A stretch of 64,000 bases of DNA from Phytomonospora sp040655735. Lineage in GTDB: Bacteria > Actinomycetota > Actinomycetes > Mycobacteriales > Micromonosporaceae. The stretch is taken from contig NZ_JBFAKK010000013.1 of NCBI RefSeq assembly GCF_040655735.1, positions 200,261-264,260 of the forward strand. The letters run 5' to 3'. The notes under the pieces are model-generated. The model did not search any database, had not been told where the DNA came from, and saw only the letters and a program-made list of their open reading frames with translations. Shown piece by piece: positions 7,110 through 16,715 of this stretch. The translations under genes and the position numbers were made by a program. Numbering within the stretch: position 1 is the stretch's first letter; each line of letters opens with the position of its first letter.

Positions 7110-8300
7110 ATGAGCTCCAACCGTCATCTCTGGGACCCCCTCCACGTCCGCGTGTTACGGCAGCTCCGCGACTTCGGCCCGCTGTCGCGCGCGCAGCTCG
7201 CCGACCGCCTCGAAGTCCCCCGCCCGCGCCTGCTCGGCGAACTGAACCGGCTGCTCGCGGCCGAGCAGATCACCGAGGCCGGCCCGGCCAAGTCCCGCGG
7301 CGGCCGCCGCTCGACCCTGGTGGAGCTCAACCCCCGCTTACGGTTCGCCGCGATCGACCTCGGCGCTACCTCCCTCGACATCGAGATCACCAACGGCCGC
7401 CTCGAAGCCGTCGCCGCCCACACCGAGGCCGCCGACCTGCGCCAAGGCCCCAAGACCGTGCTCGCCCGCATCGGCGAACTGCTCGCCAAGGCCAAGGCCG
7501 ACGGCGTCTACGAGCACCTCGACGGGGTCGGGCTCGGCGTCCCGGGTCCGGTCAGCTTCCGCGACGGCGTCCCGGTCTCCCCGCCGATCATGCCCGGCTG
7601 GGACGGCTACCCCGTCCGCGAACTGCTCGCCCGCGAGCACGGCTGCCCCGCGGTGGTCGACAACGACGTCAACATCATGGCCCTCGGCGAACGGCACGCC
7701 GGCGTCGCCGACTCGGTCGACGACATGTTCTTCGTCAAGCTCGGCACCGGCATCGGCTGCGGCATCATCATCGGCGGCGACGTCTACCGCGGCATCGACG
7801 GCTGCGCCGGCGACATCGGCCACATCCAGGTCGTCGCGCACGGCCCGACCTGCCGCTGCGGCAACGTCGGCTGCCTGGAGGCCCTGTTCGGCGGGGCGGC
7901 GCTGGCGACGGCGGCGACCGCCGCGGCCCGCTCGGGCAACTCGCCCGCGCTCGCCGAGCGCCTCGCCGCGCAGGGCACGGTCACCGCGCGCGACGTCGCC
8001 GACGGCGCCGCCCACGGCGACACCGCCTGCGTCCAGCTGATCCGCGAGGGCGGACGCCTGGTCGGCACCGTCCTGGCCGGACTCGTCAGCTTCGCCAACC
8101 CCTCGATGATCGTGATCGGCGGCGGCATGGCCCAGCTCGGGCACAGCCTGCTCGCCGAGATCCGCAGCGTCGTCTACCGCCGATCCCTGCCCCTCGCCAC
8201 CGGCAACCTGCCGGTCGTCCTGTCCGAACTCGGCCCGCGGGCCGGGGTCGCGGGCGCGGCCGTGCTGGCCAGTGAGATCACGTTCGAACAGTGGTCCTGA
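7110..8300 (+). CDS. ROK-family transcriptional regulator
   Basis: A 396-residue protein with an N-terminal winged helix (about residues 10-60: VLRQLRDFGPLSRAQLADRL) joined to a ROK sugar-kinase-like domain. The domain has a phosphate loop near residue 76 (AIDLGATS), GVPGPV, DNDVN, LGTGIGCG and the ROK zinc motif CRCGNVGCLE. NagC/XylR-type ROK regulators bind sugars and repress sugar-use genes. A GGAG sits 8 nt before the ATG. The sugar dehydrogenase gene starts 50 bp downstream on the same strand, so this is the likely local regulator of the two secreted proteins that follow. Confidence 0.88.
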   Translation: MSSNRHLWDPLHVRVLRQLRDFGPLSRAQLADRLEVPRPRLLGELNRLLAAEQITEAGPAKSRGGRRSTLVELNPRLRFAAIDLGATSLDIEITNGRLEAVAAHTEAADLRQGPKTVLARIGELLAKAKADGVYEHLDGVGLGVPGPVSFRDGVPVSPPIMPGWDGYPVRELLAREHGCPAVVDNDVNIMALGERHAGVADSVDDMFFVKLGTGIGCGIIIGGDVYRGIDGCAGDIGHIQVVAHGPTCRCGNVGCLEALFGGAALATAATAAARSGNSPALAERLAAQGTVTARDVADGAAHGDTACVQLIREGGRLVGTVLAGLVSFANPSMIVIGGGMAQLGHSLLAEIRSVVYRRSLPLATGNLPVVLSELGPRAGVAGAAVLASEITFEQWS

Positions 8301-8350
8301 CGGACACCCGTTCCGCCGACCGCTCGCAACCCAGAGATGAGGTCCCCTTC

Positions 8351-11176
8351 ATGTCTCCATCATCCCGTTCGCGCTTAGCGACGGCCGTTTTCGTCGCGAT
8401 CGCCGCGACGGCGCTCACCGGCACCGGCACGCCGGCACAGGCGCACGTGGTCATCGATCCCGCCGACTTCCAGCAGGTCGAGCTCGCCCGAGGCGTCGCC
8501 GAGATGGGCGAACCGATCTCGATGGCGGTGCTGCCCGACCGATCCGTCCTGCACACCTCCCGCGACGGCAAGCTCCGCCGCACCGACGCAGCCGGCACGA
8601 CCACCACGATCGGCACGCTCCCCGTCTACACCCACGACGAGGAGGGCCTCCAGGGCGTCGGCGTCGACCCGGGCTTCGCCACCAACAGGGCCGTCTACCT
8701 CTTCTACGCCCCGCCGCTGTCCACACCGGCCGGCGACGCGCCCGCCACCGGCACCGACTGGTCGGCGTGGGAGGGCCACAACCGGCTGAGCCGCTTCACC
8801 CTCAACGCCGACTGGACCCTCAACACCGGCAGCGAGAAGATCGTGCTGACCGTCCCGACCAGCCGCGGCATGTGCTGCCACGTCGGCGGGGACATCGACT
8901 TCGACGCCGCCGGCAACCTGTACCTGACCACCGGCGACGACACCAACCCCTTCGACTCGGCCGGCTACGCGCCGATCGACGAGCGGACCGACCGCAACCC
9001 GGCATACGACGCGCAGCGTTCCTCCGCCAACAGCAACGACCTGCGCGGCAAGCTGCTGCGCATCAAGGTCAACGCCGACGGCACGTACTCCATCCCGGCG
9101 GGCAACCTCTTCGCACCGGGCACCGCGAGGACGCGGCCCGAGATCTACGCGATGGGTTTTCGCAACCCCTTCCGGATGAGCGTCGACAAGGCGACCGGCG
9201 CGGTCTACATCGGCGACTACGGGCCCGACGCCGGGTCGAGCGACGCCAACCGGGGACCGTCCGGGCAGGTCGAGTTCGACCGGGTGACCTCGCCGGGCAA
9301 CTACGGCTGGCCCTACTGCACCGGCACCAACACCTCGGCGGAGGTCTACAACGAGTGGAACTTCGCGAGCAACAGCACCGGCCCGAAGTTCAACTGCGCG
9401 GGCGGTCCGGCCAACAACTCCTTCCGCAACACCGGCGTGGCCACCCTGCCCGCCGCCCGGCCGTCCTGGATCCGCTACGGCGGGGACGCGGGCTCGCCAC
9501 CGGAGTTCGGCGGCGGATCGGAGTCGCCGATGGCCGGCCCGGTCTACCGCTTCAACGCCGCCTCCACCTCACCGGTGAAGTTCCCCGCGGACTTCGAGGG
9601 CCACTTCTTCGCCACCGAGTTCGGCCGCAAGTGGATCAGGCCGATCCACGTCGGCGCGGACGGCTCGGCAGGTGACATCGCGAGCTTCCCGTGGTCGGGA
9701 ACGCAGATCATCGACAGCGCCTTCGGCCCCGACGGCGCGCTCTACGTGCTCGACTACGGCACCGGCTACTTCAGCGGCGACCAGAACTCGGCGCTCTACC
9801 GCATCGAGTACATCGCCGGCGCCGACCGTTCCCCGGTCGCCAAGGCGAGCGCCGACCGGACCTCGGGCCCGGCGCCGCTGGCGGTGACCTTCTCCTCGGC
9901 CGGCTCATCCGACCCCGAGGGCGGCGCGCTCACCTACGCCTGGACCTTCGGCGACGGCACCACCTCCACCGCGGCGAACCCGTCGAAGACCTACACCGCC
10001 AACGGCCAGTACAACGCGACCCTGACCGTTCGCGACCCGGCCGGGAACACCGGCAGCGCCAGCGTGCGCGTCACGGTCGGCAACACCGCGCCGACGGTCA
10101 AGGTGAACCTGCCCGCCAACGGAGCCCTGTTCTCCTTCGGCGACACCGTCCCGTACTCCATCACGGTGACCGATCCCGAGGACGCCACGATCGACTGCGC
10201 GCGGGTCAAGATGACCTACGTCCTCGGCCACGACCAGCACGGCCACCCGATCTCCTCGAAGAACGGCTGCACCGGCTCGATCACGGTGCCGGTCGACGGC
10301 GAGCACGACGACGCGGCCAACATCTTCGGCGTCTGGGACGCCGAGTACACCGACAACGGCGCAGGCGGCCAGCCCGCGCTGACCACCCACACGCAGAACG
10401 TCACCCAGACCCGGCACCGGCAGGCCGAGCACTACAGTGCCTCCTCCGGGGTCGGCAAGATGAGCAAACCGACCGCCGAGGGCGGCCAGACCGTCGGCGA
10501 CATCAACAACGGCGACTGGATCTCGTTCACGCCGTACTCGCTGACCAACGGCACCCCGTTCACCGCGCGGGTGTCCTCGGCCGGCGTCGGCGGCACGCTG
10601 CAACTGCGGGCCGGTTCGACGACCGGAACCCTGATCGGTTCGGCGACCGTCCCGGTGACCGGCGGCTGGGACGTGTTCACCAACGTATCCGGCACGCTGG
10701 CGAACGTGCCGGCGGGCACCACCACCCTGTACCTGGTGTTCACCGGCGGGGCGGGCGCGCTGTACGACGTGGACGCGTTCACCTTCGGCGGCGGCTCCGG
10801 GACGGGCCCGATCAAGGGCCTGGCCGGCAAGTGCGCCGACGTCGCCGGCGCCGCGACCGGCGACGGGACGGCCGTCCAGCTCTACGACTGCAACGGCACC
10901 GGCGCGCAGCAGTGGACGGTGACCGGCCAGACGCTCAAGGCCCTCGGCAAGTGCATGGACGTCGCCGGCGGAGCGACCGCCAACGGCACCAAGGTGCAGT
11001 TGTGGACCTGCAACGGCAGCGGCGCGCAGAATTGGGTGGCGCAGGCCGACGGGACGCTCCGCAACCCGCAATCCGGCCGCTGCCTCGACGTGCCGGGCGG
11101 CAGCTCCGCCAACGGCACCCAACTCGCCATCTGGGACTGCACCGGCAACGCCAACCAGAAGTGGAGCATGCCGTGA
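8351..11176 (+). CDS. Secreted PQQ-type sugar dehydrogenase with PKD, CBM6 and ricin-B domains
   Basis: A 941-residue exported protein. It has a signal peptide 1-34 ending APQAHA-like (TPAQAHVV), a glucose/sorbosone dehydrogenase beta-propeller at about 35-490 (VGVDPGF, LYLTTGDDTNP, YAMGFRNPFRM, GNYGWPYC), a PKD domain at about 500-585 (SADRTSGPAPLAVTFSS), a carbohydrate-binding CBM6-like domain from about 688, and a ricin-B lectin with QxW repeats from about 818 to the end. ATG 8351 is preferred over an upstream in-frame GTG because it begins the signal peptide and follows GATGAGG. PQQ-type propellers oxidise aldoses outside the cell. The lectin and CBM6 modules imply attachment to a polysaccharide. 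It overlaps the next gene by GTGA. Confidence 0.88.
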   Translation: MSPSSRSRLATAVFVAIAATALTGTGTPAQAHVVIDPADFQQVELARGVAEMGEPISMAVLPDRSVLHTSRDGKLRRTDAAGTTTTIGTLPVYTHDEEGLQGVGVDPGFATNRAVYLFYAPPLSTPAGDAPATGTDWSAWEGHNRLSRFTLNADWTLNTGSEKIVLTVPTSRGMCCHVGGDIDFDAAGNLYLTTGDDTNPFDSAGYAPIDERTDRNPAYDAQRSSANSNDLRGKLLRIKVNADGTYSIPAGNLFAPGTARTRPEIYAMGFRNPFRMSVDKATGAVYIGDYGPDAGSSDANRGPSGQVEFDRVTSPGNYGWPYCTGTNTSAEVYNEWNFASNSTGPKFNCAGGPANNSFRNTGVATLPAARPSWIRYGGDAGSPPEFGGGSESPMAGPVYRFNAASTSPVKFPADFEGHFFATEFGRKWIRPIHVGADGSAGDIASFPWSGTQIIDSAFGPDGALYVLDYGTGYFSGDQNSALYRIEYIAGADRSPVAKASADRTSGPAPLAVTFSSAGSSDPEGGALTYAWTFGDGTTSTAANPSKTYTANGQYNATLTVRDPAGNTGSASVRVTVGNTAPTVKVNLPANGALFSFGDTVPYSITVTDPEDATIDCARVKMTYVLGHDQHGHPISSKNGCTGSITVPVDGEHDDAANIFGVWDAEYTDNGAGGQPALTTHTQNVTQTRHRQAEHYSASSGVGKMSKPTAEGGQTVGDINNGDWISFTPYSLTNGTPFTARVSSAGVGGTLQLRAGSTTGTLIGSATVPVTGGWDVFTNVSGTLANVPAGTTTLYLVFTGGAGALYDVDAFTFGGGSGTGPIKGLAGKCADVAGAATGDGTAVQLYDCNGTGAQQWTVTGQTLKALGKCMDVAGGATANGTKVQLWTCNGSGAQNWVAQADGTLRNPQSGRCLDVPGGSSANGTQLAIWDCTGNANQKWSMP

Positions 11177-13272
11177 GAATCCTGCTCAGCGCGGTGATCG
11201 CGGCGGCGACGGCGGCCGCCGTGCTCACCGCCGCGCCCATCGCTCCCGCCGTCGACCCCGCCGTCGACCCCGCCTACGACGTCCTCGTGTTCAGTAAGAC
11301 GGCCGGCTTCCGGCACGACGCGATCCCGGCCGGCATCCAGGCCATTCGCGACCTGGGCGCCGCGAACAACTTCACCGTCACCGCCGGCGAGGACGCGGCC
11401 CAGTTCACGACCGCGAACCTCGCCCGCTTCGAGGCCGTCGTCTTCCTCAACACCACCGGCGACGTCCTCGACGCCACCCAGCAGACCGCGTTCGAGGGGT
11501 ACATCCGCGCCGGCGGCGGCTACGTCGGCGTCCACGCGGCCGCCGACACCGAGTTCTCCTGGCCCTTCTACGGCGAACTGGTCGGCGCCTGGTTCGCCTC
11601 CCACCCGGCGATCCAGCAGGCGACCACGAAGGTCGAGGACCGGGCCCACCCGGCGACCGCGCACCTCGGGCCGACCCTGGTGCGCACCGACGAGTGGTAC
11701 AACTACCAGACCAACGCGCGCGCCACCGCGCACGTACTGGCCACATTGGACGAGTCGTCCTACTCGGGCGGCTCCATGGGCGCCGACCACCCGCACGTGT
11801 GGTGCAAGGGCTACCAGGGCGGCCGCTCGTTCTACACCGGCGGCGGGCACACCCAGGCGTCCTACGCCGAACCGGCGTTCCGGCAGCTCCTGCTCGGCGG
11901 CCTGCGCTACGCCTCCGGCCGGGCGAAGGCGGACTGCCGCCCGGAGAACGGCTACACCGCGCTCTACAACGGCTCCACGGCCGGCTGGTCGCAGGCCGGG
12001 CCGGGCGGATTCACCAACACCGACGGCACGCTCACCGCGACCGGCGGGATGGGGATGCTCTGGTACAGCGCGAAAGAGCTGCGCTCGTACTCGCTGAAAC
12101 TGGACTGGCGGCTGCCCGGCGACGACAACTCCGGTGTCTTCGTGGGCTTCCCGGCCTCCGGCGACCCCAACTCGGCGGTGAACAACGGCTACGAGATCCA
12201 GATCGACGCCACCGACAGCCCCGACCGGACCACCGGCTCCGTCTACGGCTTCAAGGCCGCCGACATCACCGCCCGCGACGCCGCCCTCAACCCGCCCGGC
12301 GAGTGGAACACCTTCGAGCTCCTGGTCGAAGGCGAGCGCCTGCAGGTGTTCCTCAACGGCGTGCGGATCAACGATTTCACCAACACCGATCCGGTGCGTT
12401 CGCTCCAGCAGGGGCACGTCGGCATCCAGAACCACGGGACGGGCGACGACGCGCAGTTCCGCAACATCCGGCTCAAGGAGCTCGGCGGTGGTGGCGGCGA
12501 CGTCACCGTCCAGGCCGAGAACTGGTCGGCGGCCAGTGGTGTGCAGACCTACCCGCACGCTCCGGCGCACAACGGCACGGTGCTCGGTTACGTCGATCCG
12601 GGCGACTGGGCGGCGTACAACGGCGTCGGCCTGACCGGCGTGAACCGGCTGAGGCTGCGGGTCGGCTCGCCCGGTCCCACGTCCGGCGGCGGGGTGCAGG
12701 TCCGGGTCGGTTCGCCGACCGGGACGCTACTCGGCACCCTGACCGTGCCCAACACCGGCGGCTGGGAGTCCTATCAGGACGTCACGGCGAACCTGTCCGG
12801 TGTCCCGTCGGGTTCCCAGAACCTGTACCTCGTCTTCACCGGCGGCGGGTTCGACGTCGACGACCTGACGCTCGTGCGGGCCGCGCCGGGCGGCGGGGCC
12901 GGGCCGATCGTCGGCGACGGCGGCAAGTGCGTCGACGTCGACAACGCGGGCACCGCCGACGGAACGAAGATCCAGCTGTGGACCTGCAACGCTTCGAGCG
13001 CGCAGCGCTGGACCCTCACCGGCCAGGCCGTGGCGGCTCTCGGCAAGTGCCTCGACGTCGCCGGCGGTGCAACGGCCGAGGGTACGAAGGTGCAGCTGTG
13101 GACCTGCAACGGCACCGGCGCGCAGAGCTGGGCCGCGCAGGCCGACGGGACGATCCGCAACCCGCAGTCCGGGCGCTGCCTCAGCGCCGCGGGCGGGTCC
13201 ACCGCCGACGGAACGCAACTGCAGATCTCGGCGTGCTCGGCCGCGGCCGGTCAGCGCTGGACCCTGCCTTAA
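11173..13272 (+). CDS. Secreted ThuA / DUF1080 protein with CBM6 and ricin-B domains
   Basis: A 699-residue exported protein with a signal peptide about 1-27, a ThuA-like class-I amidotransferase-type fold at about 36-250 (VLVFSKTAGFRHDAIPAG, then GGGYVGVHAAADTE), a DUF1080 (3-keto-disaccharide hydrolase-like) concanavalin fold at about 260-435 (YTALYNGSTAGW, DNSGVFVGFP, VFLNGVRINDF), CBM6 from about 445, and ricin-B from about 577. GTG 11173 overlaps the previous stop. ThuA proteins are tied to trehalose/3-keto-trehalose use, and DUF1080 enzymes cleave 3-keto-glycosides. Next to a sugar dehydrogenase this suggests an oxidise-then-cleave pair. The tail domains match those of the preceding protein, so both probably act on the same surface. 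Confidence 0.85.
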   Translation: MRILLSAVIAAATAAAVLTAAPIAPAVDPAVDPAYDVLVFSKTAGFRHDAIPAGIQAIRDLGAANNFTVTAGEDAAQFTTANLARFEAVVFLNTTGDVLDATQQTAFEGYIRAGGGYVGVHAAADTEFSWPFYGELVGAWFASHPAIQQATTKVEDRAHPATAHLGPTLVRTDEWYNYQTNARATAHVLATLDESSYSGGSMGADHPHVWCKGYQGGRSFYTGGGHTQASYAEPAFRQLLLGGLRYASGRAKADCRPENGYTALYNGSTAGWSQAGPGGFTNTDGTLTATGGMGMLWYSAKELRSYSLKLDWRLPGDDNSGVFVGFPASGDPNSAVNNGYEIQIDATDSPDRTTGSVYGFKAADITARDAALNPPGEWNTFELLVEGERLQVFLNGVRINDFTNTDPVRSLQQGHVGIQNHGTGDDAQFRNIRLKELGGGGGDVTVQAENWSAASGVQTYPHAPAHNGTVLGYVDPGDWAAYNGVGLTGVNRLRLRVGSPGPTSGGGVQVRVGSPTGTLLGTLTVPNTGGWESYQDVTANLSGVPSGSQNLYLVFTGGGFDVDDLTLVRAAPGGGAGPIVGDGGKCVDVDNAGTADGTKIQLWTCNASSAQRWTLTGQAVAALGKCLDVAGGATAEGTKVQLWTCNGTGAQSWAAQADGTIRNPQSGRCLSAAGGSTADGTQLQISACSAAAGQRWTLP

Positions 13273-13280
13273 CCGCGAGG

Positions 13281-13331
13281 TCCCGTCCGCGGACGGGAAG
13301 AGGGCGCGGGACGGTCTTTCGTCCCGCGCCC
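13281..13331. terminator. Tandem hairpins after the secreted sugar operon
   Basis: A perfect 18-base palindrome (13281-13298) is followed by a 12-bp stem, GGGCGCGGGACG (13302-13313) with its complement (13320-13331) and a 6-nt loop. It lies between convergent genes ending at 13272 and 13343, so it can stop both. Confidence 0.75.
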
Positions 13332-13342
13332 GTCCCACGTCC

Positions 13343-14029
13343 TCAGTTGTTGCCGCCGCCCCCGCCGCAGCCGTTCGTGGTGCCCGTTCCGCCGGTCTCG
13401 ACCCACTCGCCGGCCGACTCGTCCCACGCCCAGATCACGTAGCTGACCGGCTGGGGATATTGCACGCACGTGCCGCCGTCGTTCGGCCGGCCGGGGCAGT
13501 CGCCGGACGGCGGGCCGTCGCCGACGACGTGCCAGGTGTAGCCGCTGATGCCGTCCTCCCAGACCTGCACGGCGTCACCGGGCTGCCCAGGCTGCTCGGT
13601 GGGGTCGGGGACGACGACCGGCTTCCACGCGATCGACTGCCCGGCGGGCAGCGTCGCGATGTCGTTGCCGGCCGGGCACCGCGCCTCGGGCGGTTCGGGG
13701 GACGTCGTCGGCGGGGGAGTGGTGGGTTCGGTGGTCGGTTTCGTGCCCGCCGGGGCGGTCGCGCGTGGCGGTGCCGTCTCCGGGGGGCATCCGTCGGAGC
13801 CGAAGGCGGGGCCGCCGGCCAGGCCCACCAACGCCGGGACCGCGAGCAGTACGGCCATGCCGCACCTGGCCGCCAGTCCGGCATGACCGCTGCGCCCGCT
13901 GTTCGATCGCGAGCGGCGGGACAGGACGACGAGGGCGATGCCGCCGATCAGAAGCGCCGCTCCGACGGTCGCGATCAGGAGGTTGTCGCCGGTGCCGGTG
14001 AGCGGCAGGCAGGGTGATTCCGGGTCCAT
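13343..14029 (-). CDS. Surface/secreted protein with an N-terminal LPxTG-type sorting signal
   Basis: A 228-residue reading frame of unusual order. Residues 8-12 read LPLTG, followed by a hydrophobic span (LLIATVGAALLIGGIALVVL) and SRRSRS, which is a complete sortase C-terminal signal but here at the N-terminus. A second export-like segment starts at an internal Met (MAVLLAVPALVGLAGG, ATG 13858 with AGG upstream), then a Pro/Thr linker, then a Cys-bearing domain with YVIWAWDESAGEWVE and a Gly-rich end. An in-frame TAA lies 21 bp before ATG 14029. One reading is that the sorting signal is the fused 3' end of a lost surface protein, and that the real gene starts at 13858 (171 residues). The cargo family is not recognised. 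Confidence 0.6.
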   Translation of the reverse strand: MDPESPCLPLTGTGDNLLIATVGAALLIGGIALVVLSRRSRSNSGRSGHAGLAARCGMAVLLAVPALVGLAGGPAFGSDGCPPETAPPRATAPAGTKPTTEPTTPPPTTSPEPPEARCPAGNDIATLPAGQSIAWKPVVVPDPTEQPGQPGDAVQVWEDGISGYTWHVVGDGPPSGDCPGRPNDGGTCVQYPQPVSYVIWAWDESAGEWVETGGTGTTNGCGGGGGNN

Positions 14030-14052
14030 ATTGGAGAGACTACTTTATGTGG

Positions 14053-14300
14053 TCAGGCGACTACTGAACGCTCGTCGGCGAGCACGGGCCTTTCGCGTCG
14101 ATGGTCGCCTCGTCGCCGGTGGAGCGCAGCGCCGGGTCCCGGGGTCACGGCGGTTCCGCTCGTGAACGGCTGGGTCGCGGCGGCGTTATAGGTGTCGGCG
14201 TCGGCGCCGGTGATCGTGACGGTCACGTCCCCGGAGGCGTTGTCGCCGATCGTTAAGGGCCGAGGACCTCGCCGGCGAAGCCGCCGGCGGGCCCTTCGAT
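14053..14300 (-). pseudogene. Remnant of a large surface protein (choice-of-anchor D-like repeat)
   Basis: A 326-bp stretch without an intact gene separates the LPxTG gene from the GNAT gene. On the minus strand it encodes a repeat fragment, GDNASGDVTVTITGADAD then TYNAAATQPFTSGT, typical of the immunoglobulin-like repeats of actinobacterial wall proteins. The frame is then lost and stops follow. Together with the LPxTG signal immediately downstream this looks like the decayed 3' end of a sortase-anchored protein. Confidence 0.4.
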
Positions 14301-14355
14301 GGTCGGTGTGGGGTCGGCGGGCGCGTCGAGGGGGCCCCTTCACGCCCGACGCGGT

Positions 14356-14946
14356 TCAGTTCCCCGCGCGGCTCATGGAGACGTAGTCGGTGAAGCCCGC
14401 GCGGCGCGCGAACCTCACCGGGCGCCGACGGTACTCGGTGAAGCCGAGCTTGGCGTAGAGCCCGAGGGCGGCGGCGTTGGTGTCCTTGATGTCGCGCAGC
14501 ACGAACTCGTCGAAACCGGGGAGGGCCAGCAGGTGCCGCATGAGGGCGGTGGCCATGCCGCGGCCCCGCTGCCCGGGCGCGGTGGCGACGAAGCCGATCT
14601 CGGCGAGCCCCGGCCGGGCTTCGTCGGGGGCGCCCATGAACTGGCTGCGGATGACGAGATGGCTGATCAGGCCGTGGACGGGGCCGAGGTGCCGGCGCAG
14701 TTCGGACCGGCGGGGCGCGAAGCACTCCTGCGCTCCCGTGGTGAGGGTGGCGACCGCCGCGGGTTCACCGTCGGCGAGGGTGACGTGGAACCGGTCGAGG
14801 ATGAGCATGTGCGCGAAGGCGTCGGCGAGCCGCCGGGGGTCGGACGAGAAGAACGCGAAGTCCTCGGCGAAACCCCCGACGAGCACTTCGGCGATGCGCC
14901 GGCGGTTGTCCTCGCCCAGCTCGTCGGCGCGCTTTACCTCGATCAT
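14356..14946 (-). CDS. GNAT-family N-acetyltransferase
   Basis: A 196-residue GNAT protein. The acetyl-CoA loop is GFVATAPGQRGRGMATALM (Q/RxxGxG/A core QRGRGMA), followed by NAAALGLYAKLGFTEY, the classical GNAT C-terminal signature. ATG 14946 overlaps the TGA of the TetR gene upstream (ATGA, 14943-14946), so it is the partner of that repressor and probably under its control. Substrate unknown; small-molecule acetylation is likely. Confidence 0.85.
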   Translation of the reverse strand: MIEVKRADELGEDNRRRIAEVLVGGFAEDFAFFSSDPRRLADAFAHMLILDRFHVTLADGEPAAVATLTTGAQECFAPRRSELRRHLGPVHGLISHLVIRSQFMGAPDEARPGLAEIGFVATAPGQRGRGMATALMRHLLALPGFDEFVLRDIKDTNAAALGLYAKLGFTEYRRRPVRFARRAGFTDYVSMSRAGN

Positions 14947-15569
14947 CCGGTCGGTCCTTCCGTGAGCACTCTCAGCACGATGTCGATGTCGGGAACGGCG
15001 AGTTCGGCGCGCAGGGCCAGCCGCATCGACGTCAGGCCGCCGAGCGTGGCGAAGAAGCACGCGGTGAGCTGGGCCGGGTCGCCGCCGCCGAACTCGCCGG
15101 CCTCCTGGCCGCGCCGCACGAGGTTCTCGAAGGAGCGCCACATCGACCGCTGGGCGGTGAGCAGCCGCTCGACGGTGCCGGGCGGCGTGTCGGTGGTGGC
15201 GCCGTGGTTGAGGACGACGACGAACTCGGCGGCGCCGTCGTCGGCGAGCACGCCCGACAGGAAGCGGGCGGTGAACGCGCCGACCAGCTCCACCGGCCGG
15301 CCCGGCCCCGCGAGGTCGGCGGCGAGCGCGGTGAGGCCGGCGACGGCCTGGTCGAGCAGTTCGGCGTAGAGGGCCTCCTTGGAGGCGTAGTGCCGGTAGA
15401 TGGACCCGGTGCTCAGGCCGGTCTCGTCGGCGATGTCGCGCATGGTCGAGGCGGCGAACCCGCGCCGGGCGAAGACGCGGACGGCGGCGGTGAGGATGGC
15501 GTCGCGGGTGGCCGCGCGCAGGGCGGCGTTCTGTTCGGGCGTGCGGACCACGGGCTCCTCCTCGGTCAT
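14943..15569 (-). CDS. TetR-family transcriptional repressor
   Basis: A 208-residue TetR protein. Its N-terminal HTH is RDAILTAAVRVFARRGFAAS, TMRDIADETGLSTGSIYRHY, ASKEALY. The C-terminal ligand domain is all-helical with no recognised effector. A perfect operator palindrome sits 3 bp before the ATG. That ATG has no Shine-Dalgarno; an in-frame GTG six codons in (15551) is preceded by GAGGAGGAG, so translation may be leaderless from 15569 or start at 15551. It is followed by the coupled GNAT gene. Confidence 0.88.
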   Translation of the reverse strand: MTEEEPVVRTPEQNAALRAATRDAILTAAVRVFARRGFAASTMRDIADETGLSTGSIYRHYASKEALYAELLDQAVAGLTALAADLAGPGRPVELVGAFTARFLSGVLADDGAAEFVVVLNHGATTDTPPGTVERLLTAQRSMWRSFENLVRRGQEAGEFGGGDPAQLTACFFATLGGLTSMRLALRAELAVPDIDIVLRVLTEGPTG

Positions 15570-15571
15570 GT

Positions 15572-15589
15572 AATGAACAGATGTTCATT
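15572..15589. promoter_or_regulatory. TetR operator palindrome
   Basis: AATGAACA-GA-TGTTCATT, a perfect 8-bp inverted repeat with a 2-bp centre, immediately upstream of the tetR start codon. Its position would block transcription of the tetR-GNAT pair. AT-richness stands out against the surroundings. Confidence 0.8.
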
Positions 15590-15685
15590 CTAATCGGCGC
15601 TCGCGGGGACGACCGGGCGGGCCGGGAACACGCGCCCGGACGGGCCGTCTAGCTTTCTTGTTGATCACCCCACGAAAGGCTCGCC

Positions 15686-16030
15686 GTGCCGCTGCTGAAG
15701 ACCGCCTCCGCCACCCTCTTCTTCGTCCTCGAACTGTGCACCTACGCCGCCGCGCTCTGGTGGTCCTTCACCGTCCCGCCCAACCTGCTCACCAAGGCGG
15801 CCGCGGCCCTCGGCTCGCTCGTGGTGCTCATCGGCGTGTGGTCCACCTTCGGCGCGCCGAAGGCCGCCCACCACCTGACGGGCGGGTGGCGGGCGGCCCT
15901 GCTCGTGCTCTGGTTCGGCTCGGGCGCGCTGGCGCTGGTCGGCGTCGGCCGCCCCGGCCTCGCGGTGGCCTTCGGCGCGCTCGCCGTCCTCGCCGGCGCC
16001 GCCGACCTGGCGTGGTCGGAGCCGAAGTGA
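15686..16030 (+). CDS. YrdB/DUF2568-family membrane protein
   Basis: A 114-residue protein with four hydrophobic spans. Conserved features include an N-terminal FFVLELCTYAAALWW, the motif WSTFGAPKAAHHL and a C-terminal ADLAWSEPK. This matches the small four-helix membrane family DUF2568 (YrdB). Function unknown. GTG 15686 follows GAAAGG. It ends 4 bp from the convergent kdpE-like gene, so no room remains for a separate terminator. Confidence 0.8.
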   Translation: MPLLKTASATLFFVLELCTYAAALWWSFTVPPNLLTKAAAALGSLVVLIGVWSTFGAPKAAHHLTGGWRAALLVLWFGSGALALVGVGRPGLAVAFGALAVLAGAADLAWSEPK

Positions 16031-16034
16031 CCCG

Positions 16035-16711
<677 letters not shown>

Positions 16712-16715
<4 letters not shown>

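Noticed and set aside
9691..11172. Arg/Gln-rich extension upstream of the ThuA protein in the same frame
   Set aside because: It overlaps the PQQ-dehydrogenase gene in another frame. A signal peptide starts at GTG 11173, so the extension is not coding.
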